IMG/VR virus record: IMGVR_UViG_3300034522_000050
Location: 1 to 29,334 of that record
Strand: one strand, 5' to 3'
From: a virus
Length of the DNA stretch: 29,334 nucleotides
The notes under the pieces were generated by a model. The model made no database searches. It was not told where the DNA came from and saw only the letters and a list, made by a program, of their open reading frames with translations. Positions within the stretch are counted from its first letter, which is position 1, and each line of letters opens with the position of its first letter. This document shows, piece by piece, positions 14,120 to 22,369 of this stretch. A program made the position numbers and the translations under genes.

Positions 14120-14682
14120 ACGATAGCCCCGACTTCCTCCAGGGTCTCGGCCTTGTCCAGCAGATCTTCGGCGGCCTGACGCTTGCCAATGATCGCGCCC
14201 GAGTACGTGGCGTAACCCACCGCCTTCTCCTGCACGCGGGCTGCCAGATCCTCGACCGTCAGGCCGCGAACCTCAGCAATAGCTGACAGCAGCGGCGTAG
14301 CGCCGGAAGGATCTAGCAGCAGGCCTGCCGCCTCCTGAACCTGTTGCGGCCAGCTCTGCAGCTCGCCTGGCGGGTAGGTGCTGGTCAGGGCATTCAGTGC
14401 ACGTTCACAGCCAGCGTTGATTTCCACCAGCTTGTTAGCCTTGGCGGCGGCCACCTTGTTGGTGTCGTCAGCCAAGTAGTCCAGCACGCCCAAATACTGA
14501 GCATCTGACAACGAACAGGCCGGAATTTCTTGCGGCTGGCTCGGCAAATCCACTGCTACAAAGTAGCCGTTTTTTCGGTACTCCAGAGGCACCGACCAGA
14601 CGCGAACCTTCGCGTCAACCTGAATCATAGGCAGCACGATGCGCTGACCATCAAGCGTCAGGGTTCCATTTTCAATTTTCAA
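14113..14682 (-). CDS. Tail fibre assembly protein (P2 gpG position)
   Basis: 189 residues from a TTG at 14682; the frame is open further upstream, but AGGAG with 7-base spacing decides this start and the product begins MKIENGTLTLDGQ. The N-terminal 60 residues form a small beta-rich region (VRVWSVPLEYRKNGYFVAVD). The C-terminal half (AAAKANKLVEINAGCERALNAL to the end) is helical and resembles the helical C-terminal part of phage fibre-linked proteins such as DUF4376. Position right after the fibre gene matches P2 gpG, a chaperone for the fibre. A small hairpin (GCTCT/AGAGC) could partly mask the ribosome-binding site. Confidence 0.65.
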   Translation of the reverse strand: MKIENGTLTLDGQRIVLPMIQVDAKVRVWSVPLEYRKNGYFVAVDLPSQPQEIPACSLSDAQYLGVLDYLADDTNKVAAAKANKLVEINAGCERALNALTSTYPPGELQSWPQQVQEAAGLLLDPSGATPLLSAIAEVRGLTVEDLAARVQEKAVGYATYSGAIIGKRQAAEDLLDKAETLEEVGAIVW

Positions 14683-14755
14683 TTTCGCTCTCCTAAGAGC
14701 AAGGGTTCCCGCGCGGCGGGCTAGCCCAGAGACATGATGAAGGTTACCGATCCAG

Positions 14756-17326
14756 CTACACCTTCGCCAGGCGACTGCCGATGTAGGTATACGAGAGCGT
14801 TGCCACATTGATGAATTTCAGCGCGAACAGACCACCATCCGAACCCGTGCCATTGGTGCCGCCGTGGCATGCCTGGGTGTTAGTGCCAGAACCTTGAAAG
14901 AACCGATCCCCGTAGCTGCCATTGCTGGCCGACGAATCACCCGTGGCAGGTAAAAAAACATCGCGCAGGTCGAAATCGGTCCCCGTATCCTCCGCCATCG
15001 TTACTGGATAGGTGCCTGACGTGGGTGCGGTGCGGTTAGTGGACAAATACGTATGGTTTCCGTTGCGATCCCAAATTTTGCTATTTTTGGACGTGTCGGC
15101 AATCAGACCGTCAACCATTTGGTCAATGTTGCCCCACAAACCAACGATTCCGCGCCAACTCGCTTGCGCGACTAAAGCGCTATCTACCTCCAAAATGGAA
15201 CCTCCATCGACGTGGCCGCGACCTATCAGCGCCTGCGAGTCAGCACCGCCGATTTCGATCATTGCCAACGTCTGGATGGCGGAAAGCTGATAGATCGACC
15301 AAATTGCAAAACCACTCACACCGCCCGTGTTACGTGCCGCAGCCCGATTCTGCATGCCGGGAAGATTGACACTGACTTGCGGCATTAAGCCGGGCCTGGA
15401 GCCAAGCTTGGTTTCATCACTGGTACCCTGGTATTTCCCAACCCAAAACTGGGCCAGATTTGCGCCTGCATTCTTGAATGCCGGGTGTAAGGAAAATCCA
15501 TCAATGGGCTGATCGGATACCCATATCGCTTTCTTCCCAGCGTTAGCTCCCGACACAATTGTGTCGCGTCTCACGTAAAAGGCCGGAATCTTGACCATGT
15601 ACTGGCCGTCGATTAACTGATCTTGAATAGCACCGTAGATGATGTGCGAACTGAAGAACGAGGCGTCCGTAACCTTAGTGGCTCCGCTTTCATCCACGCG
15701 GGCCCAAGTGCCTGCGCCCCCGCCCGAGGCGAGCATCGCAATACCAATCACGTTAGCAAATTGCCCCTTGGTCGTGATCTTGATCTCAGCGCCCCATTCC
15801 GACCATCCCCGCGCTGTGCCTTCTTGGCGCGCCTGAAGGAAGTAACCCTGGACCCCAGCCTTAAGCTTTTTGGCCGGTACAACCATGCTCAACTTGTTAA
15901 CCGCATCTGCACCGCTGTCCCAGACGGGTTCGGCATATGTGCCGTCAGCAGCCCGAATGCGAACCTGGCTTGACTTGTGGCTATCTGCGCCTCCGATGGC
16001 CACAAACGCAGATAAAGTTATGGTCGGCTGCTCCGGCACGTCCGTCGCGTTGGCTGACGGCCCCGTGATGGACGGTGCAGCTACATAGGCAAACGATGCT
16101 GCTGCCGTGAAGCTCGCTACCGTCATCCATTCAGACCAGAGGTCGGCCACATCCTGAACTCGACTGCGCCAGTAATAGGTAGCCCCAGCTGTAACAGCGC
16201 CAGCCGGCGGCGAATAAGATACAGCCGCAGGCAACACTCCCGAATCGTGCGCAATATCGGCAAAGTTTGCAGTCTTGGACAACTGCACCTGCAGGGCCTT
16301 CTGTGCGTTGCCCGAGGGTGAGCTGTAGCCTGCAATCGCCAGCGATGGACGCTCCGTGACTCCCACAGCACCTGCCAAGGGCGTCGACAGCACGGGCGTA
16401 TTTGGCCGTAGCTCAGGGTTTATATAGCCGCCCAGGCCCGTTGTCTGGCCCAGCGCGACGATATGGGCAATGGTCATGGCTTCGTCTTCTACACCCAGAC
16501 GCAACCACCCGTCGCCACGCATGGGTAGGACATATTCGTAATCGGCGAAGCCGCCGGGGATATCGGCTCCAGTGCGTCGTAGCGACCAACCGGCTTCTTT
16601 CCAGATCGGCTGGTAGGCGTCACGGTAGTAGATCCGCGCTTTACCGGAGTTCAGCGTGCGACGAATCACCACCGCGCCACCATCAACATCGGCACCAATG
16701 TTGATCGAGCGCGTCAGATAGATGTCACCGGGGACAGCCGCCGCGTTCGACGCCCCCAATACTTTGATGCTGGAACGCTGCAAAAAGGCCGAAGGCCCCC
16801 AGTCACGCGCCATGTTCGCCGCTAGGCGTACACGAATACCTGACAGGACCGCCGAAACCTGCACCAATGCAGAGACCGGCGCAATGTTGCCATCGCCATC
16901 AAGTGCCGTCGGATCGGTCAACACATAGAATTCGCCGACGCGCAGGCCGCCGGTATCCGCCACATCAAGCGAATCGTCACCGTTCACACCTTGAACCACT
17001 GCCACCGGTGCAACATCAATCAAGGTGTAACCCTTTACGAACATTTCAAACTTGATGACGTTGTTACGGTAGGTCCAGTCAAGAGCCTGGGCCTTCTGGA
17101 CAGACACAGCGCTGGACGATTCGATACCGCCCACTCGCTGATCGAGCGACTGCAATTTCGCCTCGGCGCTTTGCTTGCTCGCCTGCTCATTGGCATGCAG
17201 CACCAAGTCGTTATCGAGTAGCGCTTGGTGGATGGGGTTCCAGGTATCAGGGTGGCCCACGCTGCTGGTGGTCAACGCCGGCAAACTGGTGGAAAGCTTC
17301 GGGTCTGGACTTGGGTTCAAAGGCAT
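14756..17326 (-). CDS. H: Tail fibre (P2 gpH position) with Fn3-like repeats and a C-type-lectin-like tip
   Basis: 856 residues. The N-terminus (PLNPSPDPKLSTSLPAL, HPDTWNPIHQALLDND) resembles baseplate-attachment segments. Residues 75-305 are a beta-rich stalk. About 305-405 and 410-515 look like two Fn3-type modules (first: TYYWRSRVQDVADLWSEW; second: GYFLQARQEGTARGWSEW). The last 300 residues look like a C-type lectin or formylglycine-enzyme-like fold: IPAFYVRRDTI, FWVGKYQGT, SIYQLSAIQTLAMIE, VGLWGNIDQMVDGLI, and the end GGLFALKFINVATLSYTYIGSRLAKV given here only by its landmarks GGLFAL and YIGSRLAKV. This domain is used by phages, including DGR targets such as Mtd, to bind receptors. No reverse transcriptase or template repeat lies nearby. 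GAGG lies 9 bases ahead of the ATG. Confidence 0.85.
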   Translation of the reverse strand: MPLNPSPDPKLSTSLPALTTSSVGHPDTWNPIHQALLDNDLVLHANEQASKQSAEAKLQSLDQRVGGIESSSAVSVQKAQALDWTYRNNVIKFEMFVKGYTLIDVAPVAVVQGVNGDDSLDVADTGGLRVGEFYVLTDPTALDGDGNIAPVSALVQVSAVLSGIRVRLAANMARDWGPSAFLQRSSIKVLGASNAAAVPGDIYLTRSINIGADVDGGAVVIRRTLNSGKARIYYRDAYQPIWKEAGWSLRRTGADIPGGFADYEYVLPMRGDGWLRLGVEDEAMTIAHIVALGQTTGLGGYINPELRPNTPVLSTPLAGAVGVTERPSLAIAGYSSPSGNAQKALQVQLSKTANFADIAHDSGVLPAAVSYSPPAGAVTAGATYYWRSRVQDVADLWSEWMTVASFTAAASFAYVAAPSITGPSANATDVPEQPTITLSAFVAIGGADSHKSSQVRIRAADGTYAEPVWDSGADAVNKLSMVVPAKKLKAGVQGYFLQARQEGTARGWSEWGAEIKITTKGQFANVIGIAMLASGGGAGTWARVDESGATKVTDASFFSSHIIYGAIQDQLIDGQYMVKIPAFYVRRDTIVSGANAGKKAIWVSDQPIDGFSLHPAFKNAGANLAQFWVGKYQGTSDETKLGSRPGLMPQVSVNLPGMQNRAAARNTGGVSGFAIWSIYQLSAIQTLAMIEIGGADSQALIGRGHVDGGSILEVDSALVAQASWRGIVGLWGNIDQMVDGLIADTSKNSKIWDRNGNHTYLSTNRTAPTSGTYPVTMAEDTGTDFDLRDVFLPATGDSSASNGSYGDRFFQGSGTNTQACHGGTNGTGSDGGLFALKFINVATLSYTYIGSRLAKV

Positions 17327-17337
17327 CGCGCAATTCC

Positions 17338-17703
17338 TCAGTATTCAAAGACAATTTCAATTTCGAGTTCGGTGCTGTCTTCGAACTCCTTGGGTTTCAT
17401 GACGCGGCGCCCCATAAGCACGCCTGCAGCAGTGAACACCGCCACTTCGCGTAGAACGTTGGCCCCCGCCTGCGAGCCCGTCAGAACGCCGCTGACAGTC
17501 AGCTCAGGGCCAACCACCGTATTGGTCACAGGCACACGGATAAACTCGGCATACAGCGACGTGTCCTCGTCCGGCGAATAAGCTTTGTCACTCGATCCGA
17601 AGGCCATAAACGCGGCCGGGGAAATAGCCGTGCCGTGCGCCGCACTCAAGGCCACCTGATGCCGATAGGTCAGTGCTACCGGGGTAGCGATGGGATTGCT
17701 CAT
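17338..17703 (-). CDS. Small tail/fibre-associated protein between I and H
   Basis: 121 residues from the ATG at 17703, which overlaps the stop of gene I by 4 bases (ATGA). The protein starts MSNPIATPVALTYRHQVALSAAHG and contains MAFGSSDKAYSPDEDTSLYAEF, VLREVAVFTAAGVLMGRRV and FEDSTELEIEIVFEY (partial landmarks). This pattern resembles the N-terminal baseplate-binding domain of P2-type tail-collar fibres, here as a separate polypeptide. It probably forms an adaptor between baseplate and fibre. The call rests on family resemblance and position; the exact role is inferred. Confidence 0.7.
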   Translation of the reverse strand: MSNPIATPVALTYRHQVALSAAHGTAISPAAFMAFGSSDKAYSPDEDTSLYAEFIRVPVTNTVVGPELTVSGVLTGSQAGANVLREVAVFTAAGVLMGRRVMKPKEFEDSTELEIEIVFEY

Positions 17704-18818
17704 AGCGGTTCCTGTGTAGTGATGCCGTTTTGTTTGGTGCGAATAACGCCGCTGAACCACAGCCCCGGCCCGCCGAGGTCATCCCCCAACAGCCAGGTAC
17801 CGTCCAGGCGCGATAACGCGAGGCGATCCAGCTGGGCGCCGGCAAGGCTCAACCCCTCATCCATAGGCCAGCCTTGCAGGGTCATTTCGCCGAGCGTCCA
17901 GCTACCATCCAGCGCGCGCCATGCATCGCCCAGTGGCGTCAGTGGAACGCGGCGCGGCCCCGCCATGGTCATACCCAGGCGCATGGTGATTTTCTGTTTG
18001 CTGTCGATATGGCCGTTATCCAGGGGAACCCCTGTCAGCACCCGGCCATCCAGTGGCCGACCGTCCAGCGCCCACCCACCATTGAGCAACAACGGCGCCT
18101 CACCGCCATCGAGCTTCCAACAGCCGTCAAGGGTGCGCCTAGCTGCAGGCTGAAAACGCCTGCACTTGTTGAGCTTGGTGCGCAGATGCGCGGCCAGCGA
18201 CTTCAAGGTGATGCGTGCATCAAACCCAAGATTCAAACCCGCGATCAGCGAAACCAGCTCGCTACGCGCCGGCGCGAAGTTTTCGGCCAGGGCGCGGATC
18301 TTGCGCTGATGCTCACGCGTCCAGATACCTGACGTGGCGTTCAAGCGAATGGCGTATTGCGCCCAATGGTTGAGCGCCGTACGCCGAACTATCTGCCCGT
18401 TGCTGGCCGTTTCAGGCGTCGTCAGCACCACCGCCCCGTCCAGCAGCCAACTGCCGTCCAGCACTCGACCGCCGGCCGCGATCCATTGAGCGTGATACTC
18501 GGCCTGTTCGATCAGTTCCAGCACCGGGTACCCAAAGGCGGCCAAGGCTTGCTTGATCGCCCAGGGCGTGCCGCGCTTGCGGTGCCACTGGATGGCGTTG
18601 CGAATTAGCTCACGGCGTTCCTCGTCCGTGGTTGCCAGCTCCCAAAAATCCACCGACAACGACCAGGCCAGTTGCGGCAGAAACTCAGGCGGGCAAAGAT
18701 CCGCGTTCCACAGCGTGCGAATAATGTCCGGGTTCAATCGGCGCACCGAACCGGCGTCGGCCAAGCCACGCTCCAGCGGCGTTGTATTGCTGGGCAGCAG
18801 AGCTGCAGGGCTACTCAT
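17700..18818 (-). CDS. I: P2 gpI-like baseplate protein with a repeat-bearing C-terminal extension
   Basis: 372 residues from the ATG at 18818, while P2 gpI has 176. The N-terminal gpI part is clear (LLPSNTTPLERGLADAG, CPPEFLPQLAWSLSVDFWE, RRELIRNAIQWHRKRGTPWAIKQAL). From about residue 118 on, an LDGxWxL motif recurs: 120 (LDGSWLLDG), 230 (LDGCWKLDGG), 245 (LNGGWALDG), 303 (LDGSWTLG), 338 (LDGTWLLG). The spacing is irregular. gpI forms the baseplate wedge with gpJ and gpW. The extension may form a small beta-repeat platform for the fibre or the 17338-17703 adaptor (inference). The start overlaps the end of J by 8 bases. Confidence 0.92.
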   Translation of the reverse strand: MSSPAALLPSNTTPLERGLADAGSVRRLNPDIIRTLWNADLCPPEFLPQLAWSLSVDFWELATTDEERRELIRNAIQWHRKRGTPWAIKQALAAFGYPVLELIEQAEYHAQWIAAGGRVLDGSWLLDGAVVLTTPETASNGQIVRRTALNHWAQYAIRLNATSGIWTREHQRKIRALAENFAPARSELVSLIAGLNLGFDARITLKSLAAHLRTKLNKCRRFQPAARRTLDGCWKLDGGEAPLLLNGGWALDGRPLDGRVLTGVPLDNGHIDSKQKITMRLGMTMAGPRRVPLTPLGDAWRALDGSWTLGEMTLQGWPMDEGLSLAGAQLDRLALSRLDGTWLLGDDLGGPGLWFSGVIRTKQNGITTQEPL

Positions 18819-19656
18819 AGTCCACCACCGGTTCCAGCACGATGCCAGTGCAGTACGGCGCGCCCTGCAGCTGCGCCGGAATGTCAGCAACCGGTGTCAG
18901 CAGTTCCACGTCAGCCACACCCGAAAGCCCCAGGGCCGCTGTCAGCTTGCTTTCCCTGACTGGCGTGTTGACGGAATGCTGCGCAAGCGCATACGCCTCT
19001 GCGGCCGCCTGGGCGGCCAACATGACAGGTTCATAAGCGGCGCCACTGGGGAAGTGCAAGCGCGCATGCAACGCCCAGGGGATCACAAACGCCCCCTCTA
19101 CTAACACCGTGTCATTGAGCGGCCGCACGTCTTCGGCATTCAGCGCCGCACGCACTGCGGCCAACACGTCATCTGCTGGAACGCCATCACCGATACGACT
19201 CAACACCGTGACGCGCACGACGCCCGGGGTTGGACGGTCGACCCGCACGCTGCGCACATCTTCATGGGCGCTCAACGCGTGATATTCGTAAGCCTTCAGC
19301 GGCCCGGCCGTGCTGTATCCGTAGGGAGCCAGGCGCCCGCGCGCCTTGAACGCATCGTCCAATTCATCATCCAGCCGCTTTGCATCGAGCAGGGCCAGAA
19401 CGCCGTCCAGATCGGTGCCCGCAGATGACGCCAGCAGTACCGCACGGGCAGCAGCATTGATGCGCGCCCGCAGGTTCAAGACCTCGTAGGTGAACAATTG
19501 AATCTGCTCCACAACAGGGTCCGATTCGAACGCGGCGGTGTATTGATCACCCATCGCGTCCCGGAACAGCTGCATGCGTTCCGCGAACTCTGTTTCAAAG
19601 TCGAGCGTTTCGATGACGTCCGGTACCGGCAGTTTGGACAGGTCCAAAATGTTCAT
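18811..19656 (-). CDS. J: Baseplate wedge protein J (P2 gpJ-like)
   Basis: 281 residues (P2 gpJ 302). Characteristic parts are LSKLPVPDVIETLDFETEFAE at the N-terminus, SAGTDLDGVLALLDAKRL, YEYHALSAHEDVRSVRV, RVTVLSRIGDGVPADDVLAAV and VADVELLTPVADIPAQLQGAPYC near the end (landmarks given in part). gpJ forms the baseplate wedge and helps connect it to the fibres. Its start overlaps the W stop by 4 bases and its end overlaps I by 8, typical of coupled baseplate genes. Confidence 0.95.
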   Translation of the reverse strand: MNILDLSKLPVPDVIETLDFETEFAERMQLFRDAMGDQYTAAFESDPVVEQIQLFTYEVLNLRARINAAARAVLLASSAGTDLDGVLALLDAKRLDDELDDAFKARGRLAPYGYSTAGPLKAYEYHALSAHEDVRSVRVDRPTPGVVRVTVLSRIGDGVPADDVLAAVRAALNAEDVRPLNDTVLVEGAFVIPWALHARLHFPSGAAYEPVMLAAQAAAEAYALAQHSVNTPVRESKLTAALGLSGVADVELLTPVADIPAQLQGAPYCTGIVLEPVVDYE

Positions 19657-19982
19657 GCGACCACCTCAATGTCGAAGGCCGGGGCGTCAGGGGCATCGCC
19701 CTGCAGACGCAGGGTTATTTGCCCGCCGATGATCGACACCACCGACACCTGGTGAAGCTCCACCCGCGGTTCCCAGCGCCCTACTGCACGCACTACCTCG
19801 GCCGACACCGCACCCTTCCAACCCTCGTTTACAGGGAGGTCGACGTAACGGCGGATCTTGCTGCCAAACTCAGGGCGCATCCGGCGACTGCCGATTGGCG
19901 TGGTCAGGATGACCTCAATGGATTGCCGCACATGGGCAATGCCGGACAGTGGTTGCCCCGTATGGCGGTCCATTCCGATCAT
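19653..19982 (-). CDS. W: Baseplate protein W (P2 gpW, T4 gp25-like)
   Basis: 109 residues (P2 gpW 115). The gp25 signature is clear: GIAHVRQSIEVILTTPIGSR, then RMRPEFGSKIRRYVDLPVN and WEPRVELHQVSV. It sits at the inner core of the baseplate wedge and starts sheath polymerisation. It provides an in-window comparison for the gp25-like domain of the HNH fusion at 550-1680. Confidence 0.95.
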   Translation of the reverse strand: MIGMDRHTGQPLSGIAHVRQSIEVILTTPIGSRRMRPEFGSKIRRYVDLPVNEGWKGAVSAEVVRAVGRWEPRVELHQVSVVSIIGGQITLRLQGDAPDAPAFDIEVVA

Positions 19983-19987
19983 TTATG

Positions 19988-20272
19988 TCACTCCGGCAGC
20001 AGCTCTAAATCTGGGTGGCTTTTTAAGAATTCGAACTGATCATCACCCAGAGCCTTTACACGCCCCTTGTTAACTGCAAGCGCTCGACCGTCCGGCATGA
20101 TCAGGGTGCGAGACGTGAAGACGTTGTCTCGAAAGATTCGTGCGGGGCCCAATGCTTTAGCTATCGGCGCCGGGGCTTCAGTGGCGTCGACGCTGGCCTG
20201 GGGTACACCCGGGACTTCGGCCAGTGAATTGGACTGGGCAATGTTCTTCTTTTCATCTCTATCGCTCGCCAT
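19988..20272 (-). CDS. Conserved phage protein of unknown function between V and W
   Basis: 94 residues from the ATG at 20272 (TGGAGA 8 bases ahead); the frame is open further upstream but has no better start. The N-terminal 50 residues are polar and probably disordered. The C-terminal half reads FTSRTLIMPDGRALAVNKGRVKA, FEFLKSHPDLELL (landmarks in part), as in uncharacterised proteins found next to gpV/gpW in Pseudomonas P2-like prophages. The position suggests a baseplate or spike assembly role. Function is unknown. Confidence 0.7.
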   Translation of the reverse strand: MASDRDEKKNIAQSNSLAEVPGVPQASVDATEAPAPIAKALGPARIFRDNVFTSRTLIMPDGRALAVNKGRVKALGDDQFEFLKSHPDLELLPE

Positions 20273-20289
20273 CGGTGTTCTCCAGGCAT

Positions 20290-20312
20290 AAAAAAACCCG
20301 CTCAAAGCGGGT
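20290..20312 (-). terminator. Hairpin terminator after spike gene V
   Basis: On the minus strand ACCCGC pairs with GCGGGT around TTTGA and is followed by a run of seven T. It is the most terminator-like of the five intercistronic hairpins. The next gene follows with CTGGAGA. Confidence 0.75.
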
Positions 20313-20325
20313 CGAAAACGTCAGG

Positions 20326-20886
20326 TCAGTGCTTGTGATTCGGGGTGTTGCCACCTTTGTCGATGATTGCGCCGTCGCTATCAATATTGCCGGTCACGTG
20401 CAGCGTGCCCTGAATCTGGGTGTTACCAACGAGCTTGATTGCCACCGATTCAACGGTGACCGAACTGTCCGTGAGCGTAAAGGTAGACGCGCCAACCTTG
20501 ATCGTCACCGTGCCAGTGGGCAACGTGATGTCGTAGGTATTGGCCTCCCAGTCGTAAACCAGCGACCCGCCATCATCAAAGCTCCAAACTTCCACATGAT
20601 CACGGCTATCCGGCGCAGCCCCCGCCTCACCAAACACACCAGCAATAAACCGGGCTGCAGATGGTTCACCGCTCGGGCTGAATAGCGTCCCTTGCTCGCC
20701 GAGGCTCGGCGCTCGCCAATGGCATGCTTTACCCGCAGCTATCCCATGCCAACGAACCCATGGGCTGATCCAGTCCAACGACTGAATCCGGACCTTACCT
20801 GCCATCAGGTCCACCGCGACCACCTTGCCGGACTTGATCATTGCCGCGATCATGCGGTCATGCTCACCGAGGACCGCGCGACTCAC
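20326..20886 (-). CDS. V: Baseplate spike protein V (P2 gpV-like)
   Basis: 186 residues (P2 gpV 211). The OB-fold part contains KVVAVDLMAGKVRIQSLDW, WHGIAAGKACHWRAPSLGEQG and LFSPSGEP. A repetitive beta-helix part (TGTVTIKVGASTFTLTDSSVTVE) follows, with a C-terminal GGNTPNHKH. P2 and related spikes end in an HxH-containing apex that binds iron, and the HKH tail fits this. The trimer pierces the outer membrane on contraction. It marks the start of the P2-type module; the next gene upstream belongs to the lambda-ordered part and overlaps it by 4 bases. Confidence 0.95.
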   Translation of the reverse strand: MSRAVLGEHDRMIAAMIKSGKVVAVDLMAGKVRIQSLDWISPWVRWHGIAAGKACHWRAPSLGEQGTLFSPSGEPSAARFIAGVFGEAGAAPDSRDHVEVWSFDDGGSLVYDWEANTYDITLPTGTVTIKVGASTFTLTDSSVTVESVAIKLVGNTQIQGTLHVTGNIDSDGAIIDKGGNTPNHKH

Positions 20887-21398
20887 GGGGCGTCCGCCGC
20901 CGCATTGATGCGTGCGTCAGCCTCATCAAATACAAGAAAAGCTGCGGACTGGTCCGGCCACGGCCATTCCTCCTCACCAAGCTGCAGGGCCTGGGTCCAC
21001 TCAACCAGCCAGACCGTATAACCATCCAACTCAGGCTTGGTCCAGTCCGGCACGGCTTGTACAAATTCTGCCGGCCCCACTCCATTGAGCCCCCAATACT
21101 GCGCACGGAGCAGCACGGCCAACTGCGCCACAAACTGCGCCGCTTGATGACTGGGCTGATGCTGCTCTGACCCAACCACCACGCGCGCTTCAAACTTGCC
21201 CACTAGCGCTGTCTGACCCGTGCCGTCATCTTCACCTGGTTCAATTTCAGCCAGCTCCAAGAACAACGCCGGCAGCGGCACTACTGTTCGCTCACCTATT
21301 TCTGGCCAGGTTGCAACTGTCTCCAACCCAGTCAAGCGTTCACCGATCTGCTGCTCGATGGCAGCAAAAAGATCATTCAACGTCAGCGGCTCATCCAC
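20883..21398 (-). CDS. Conserved phage protein in the lambda gpU (tail terminator) position
   Basis: 171 residues from the GTG at 21398, chosen for GAGG 8 bases ahead and overlap with the stop of the gpZ-like gene. Landmarks are IEQQIGERLTGLETVATWPEI, LPALFLELAEIEPG, TALVGKFEARVVV, YWGLNGVGPAEFVQAVPDW and LDGYTVWLVEWTQALQLG (in part). The family is common in prophages of pseudomonads and Burkholderia and has no firm function known to me. Its alpha/beta sequence and place after gpZ and before the tail genes fit a tail terminator or head-tail joining protein (inference). Confidence 0.75.
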   Translation of the reverse strand: MDEPLTLNDLFAAIEQQIGERLTGLETVATWPEIGERTVVPLPALFLELAEIEPGEDDGTGQTALVGKFEARVVVGSEQHQPSHQAAQFVAQLAVLLRAQYWGLNGVGPAEFVQAVPDWTKPELDGYTVWLVEWTQALQLGEEEWPWPDQSAAFLVFDEADARINAAADAP

Positions 21399-22056
21399 GT
21401 GAGTTACCTCGCAGGTACTTTTGAAGCTCAAAGTTCAGCTCCTGTTTCAGGATTTCCAGGAGTCGCTCATCGGCGCGGCGCGTCCAGGTTTCGAACAACG
21501 GGCGCACTTCTTCAAGCTGCACCATGGCTTTGGCAAGCGGGAAACGATCGCCGTTTTCTGCGATCCATCCCGAACTCGCTCCGCTGGCCGATGAGACATT
21601 GCTGGCCGGGTAGTCACCTGCGGAGAAGTGTTTGCTGGCTGTACGAATCCAGATATTGGCGTTCCCTCCGTAGACCCGTTTATAGAAAGCACCTTGGTAA
21701 CGACGCTTGCCTACGGATACGCCCGACTGGGTCTGCCGCGCACGCCCAGTCCGACTCGCCTCCAATGGGTCGATACCGAACCAAAGTTTCCCGCGCCCGG
21801 TATCCCCAGTGACAGGGTAAGAACGCAACCGCTGCCTTACCGCACGCATGGCGATACCCTGCTGCCTGGCGACTGCTCGCGCGATGTGAGTGCGCAACCA
21901 ACCGAGTGTCTTGTTGATTGCGCGACGCTGAGCAGCTGCTGCAGCCTTCGGCACCACCTTGGCAAAATCAGTCAGTGCCCTGATGTCAGCCGCCGATGGC
22001 TGAATACTGATCATCCCGCTGTTAGACGAAGTCTTGTAAAACGAGCCAATACTCAT
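21391..22056 (-). CDS. Z: Minor tail protein Z-like (lambda gpZ family)
   Basis: 221 residues (lambda gpZ 192). The gpZ pattern is present: IRALTDFAKVVPKAAAAAQRRAINKT, then WLRTHIARAVARQQGI, RQRLRSYPVTG, LWFGIDPLEASRTG and YKRVYGGNANIWIR (landmarks). gpZ of lambda is needed to finish a tail that can join heads and eject DNA. The start overlaps the connector stop by 4 bases (ATGA) and the end overlaps the next gene. The C-terminal 60 residues are helical and charged. Confidence 0.85.
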   Translation of the reverse strand: MSIGSFYKTSSNSGMISIQPSAADIRALTDFAKVVPKAAAAAQRRAINKTLGWLRTHIARAVARQQGIAMRAVRQRLRSYPVTGDTGRGKLWFGIDPLEASRTGRARQTQSGVSVGKRRYQGAFYKRVYGGNANIWIRTASKHFSAGDYPASNVSSASGASSGWIAENGDRFPLAKAMVQLEEVRPLFETWTRRADERLLEILKQELNFELQKYLRGNSRG

Positions 22057-22367
22057 GCCGTCATCCTCAAGACCAGAGCAAGCTGCCCTGCACCATCTGG
22101 CTCCAACCTCACCACGATGTACTCGCCCCCGCCGTCCATGGCGGGTAATTCGATAGTGACGCGCTGGGCTTTCTCAACCCCCACCGAATCAGCAACTCGG
22201 ATGACGAAGTTTGGCTCCCGCAATCCGGTGTTGAGCCGGCCCACCTGAGGTTGCAGCCAAGGCGCAGAGAACATGCCCAGTACTTCCCGACCTTCGATGT
22301 AACCGACGTCACCCAACGTCTCGTACACCACCGCATCGATATCGGAGATCAGATCGCGGAAAGCCAC
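22053..22367 (-). CDS. Head-tail connector protein in the lambda FI/FII position
   Basis: 104 residues from the GTG at 22367, three bases after the capsid stop; the frame stays open upstream inside the capsid gene. It begins VAFRDLISDIDAVVYETLGD and has VLGMFSAPWLQPQVG, REPNFVIRVADSVG and GGEYIVVRLEPDGAGQLALVLR (landmarks). This matches small phage proteins listed as gpFII-like or ATP-binding sugar-transporter-like. Its length is near that of lambda gpFII (117), which plugs the connector and binds the tail. No separate FI-like gene is seen. Confidence 0.8.
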   Translation of the reverse strand: MAFRDLISDIDAVVYETLGDVGYIEGREVLGMFSAPWLQPQVGRLNTGLREPNFVIRVADSVGVEKAQRVTIELPAMDGGGEYIVVRLEPDGAGQLALVLRMTA

Positions 22368-22369
22368 CG

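Noticed and set aside
14683-14755. Possible DGR template repeat or terminator between fibre and assembly gene
   Set aside because: Only 73 bases, with a short CCCGC/GCGGG hairpin lacking a T-tract. No repeat of the fibre 3' end and no reverse transcriptase gene is seen.
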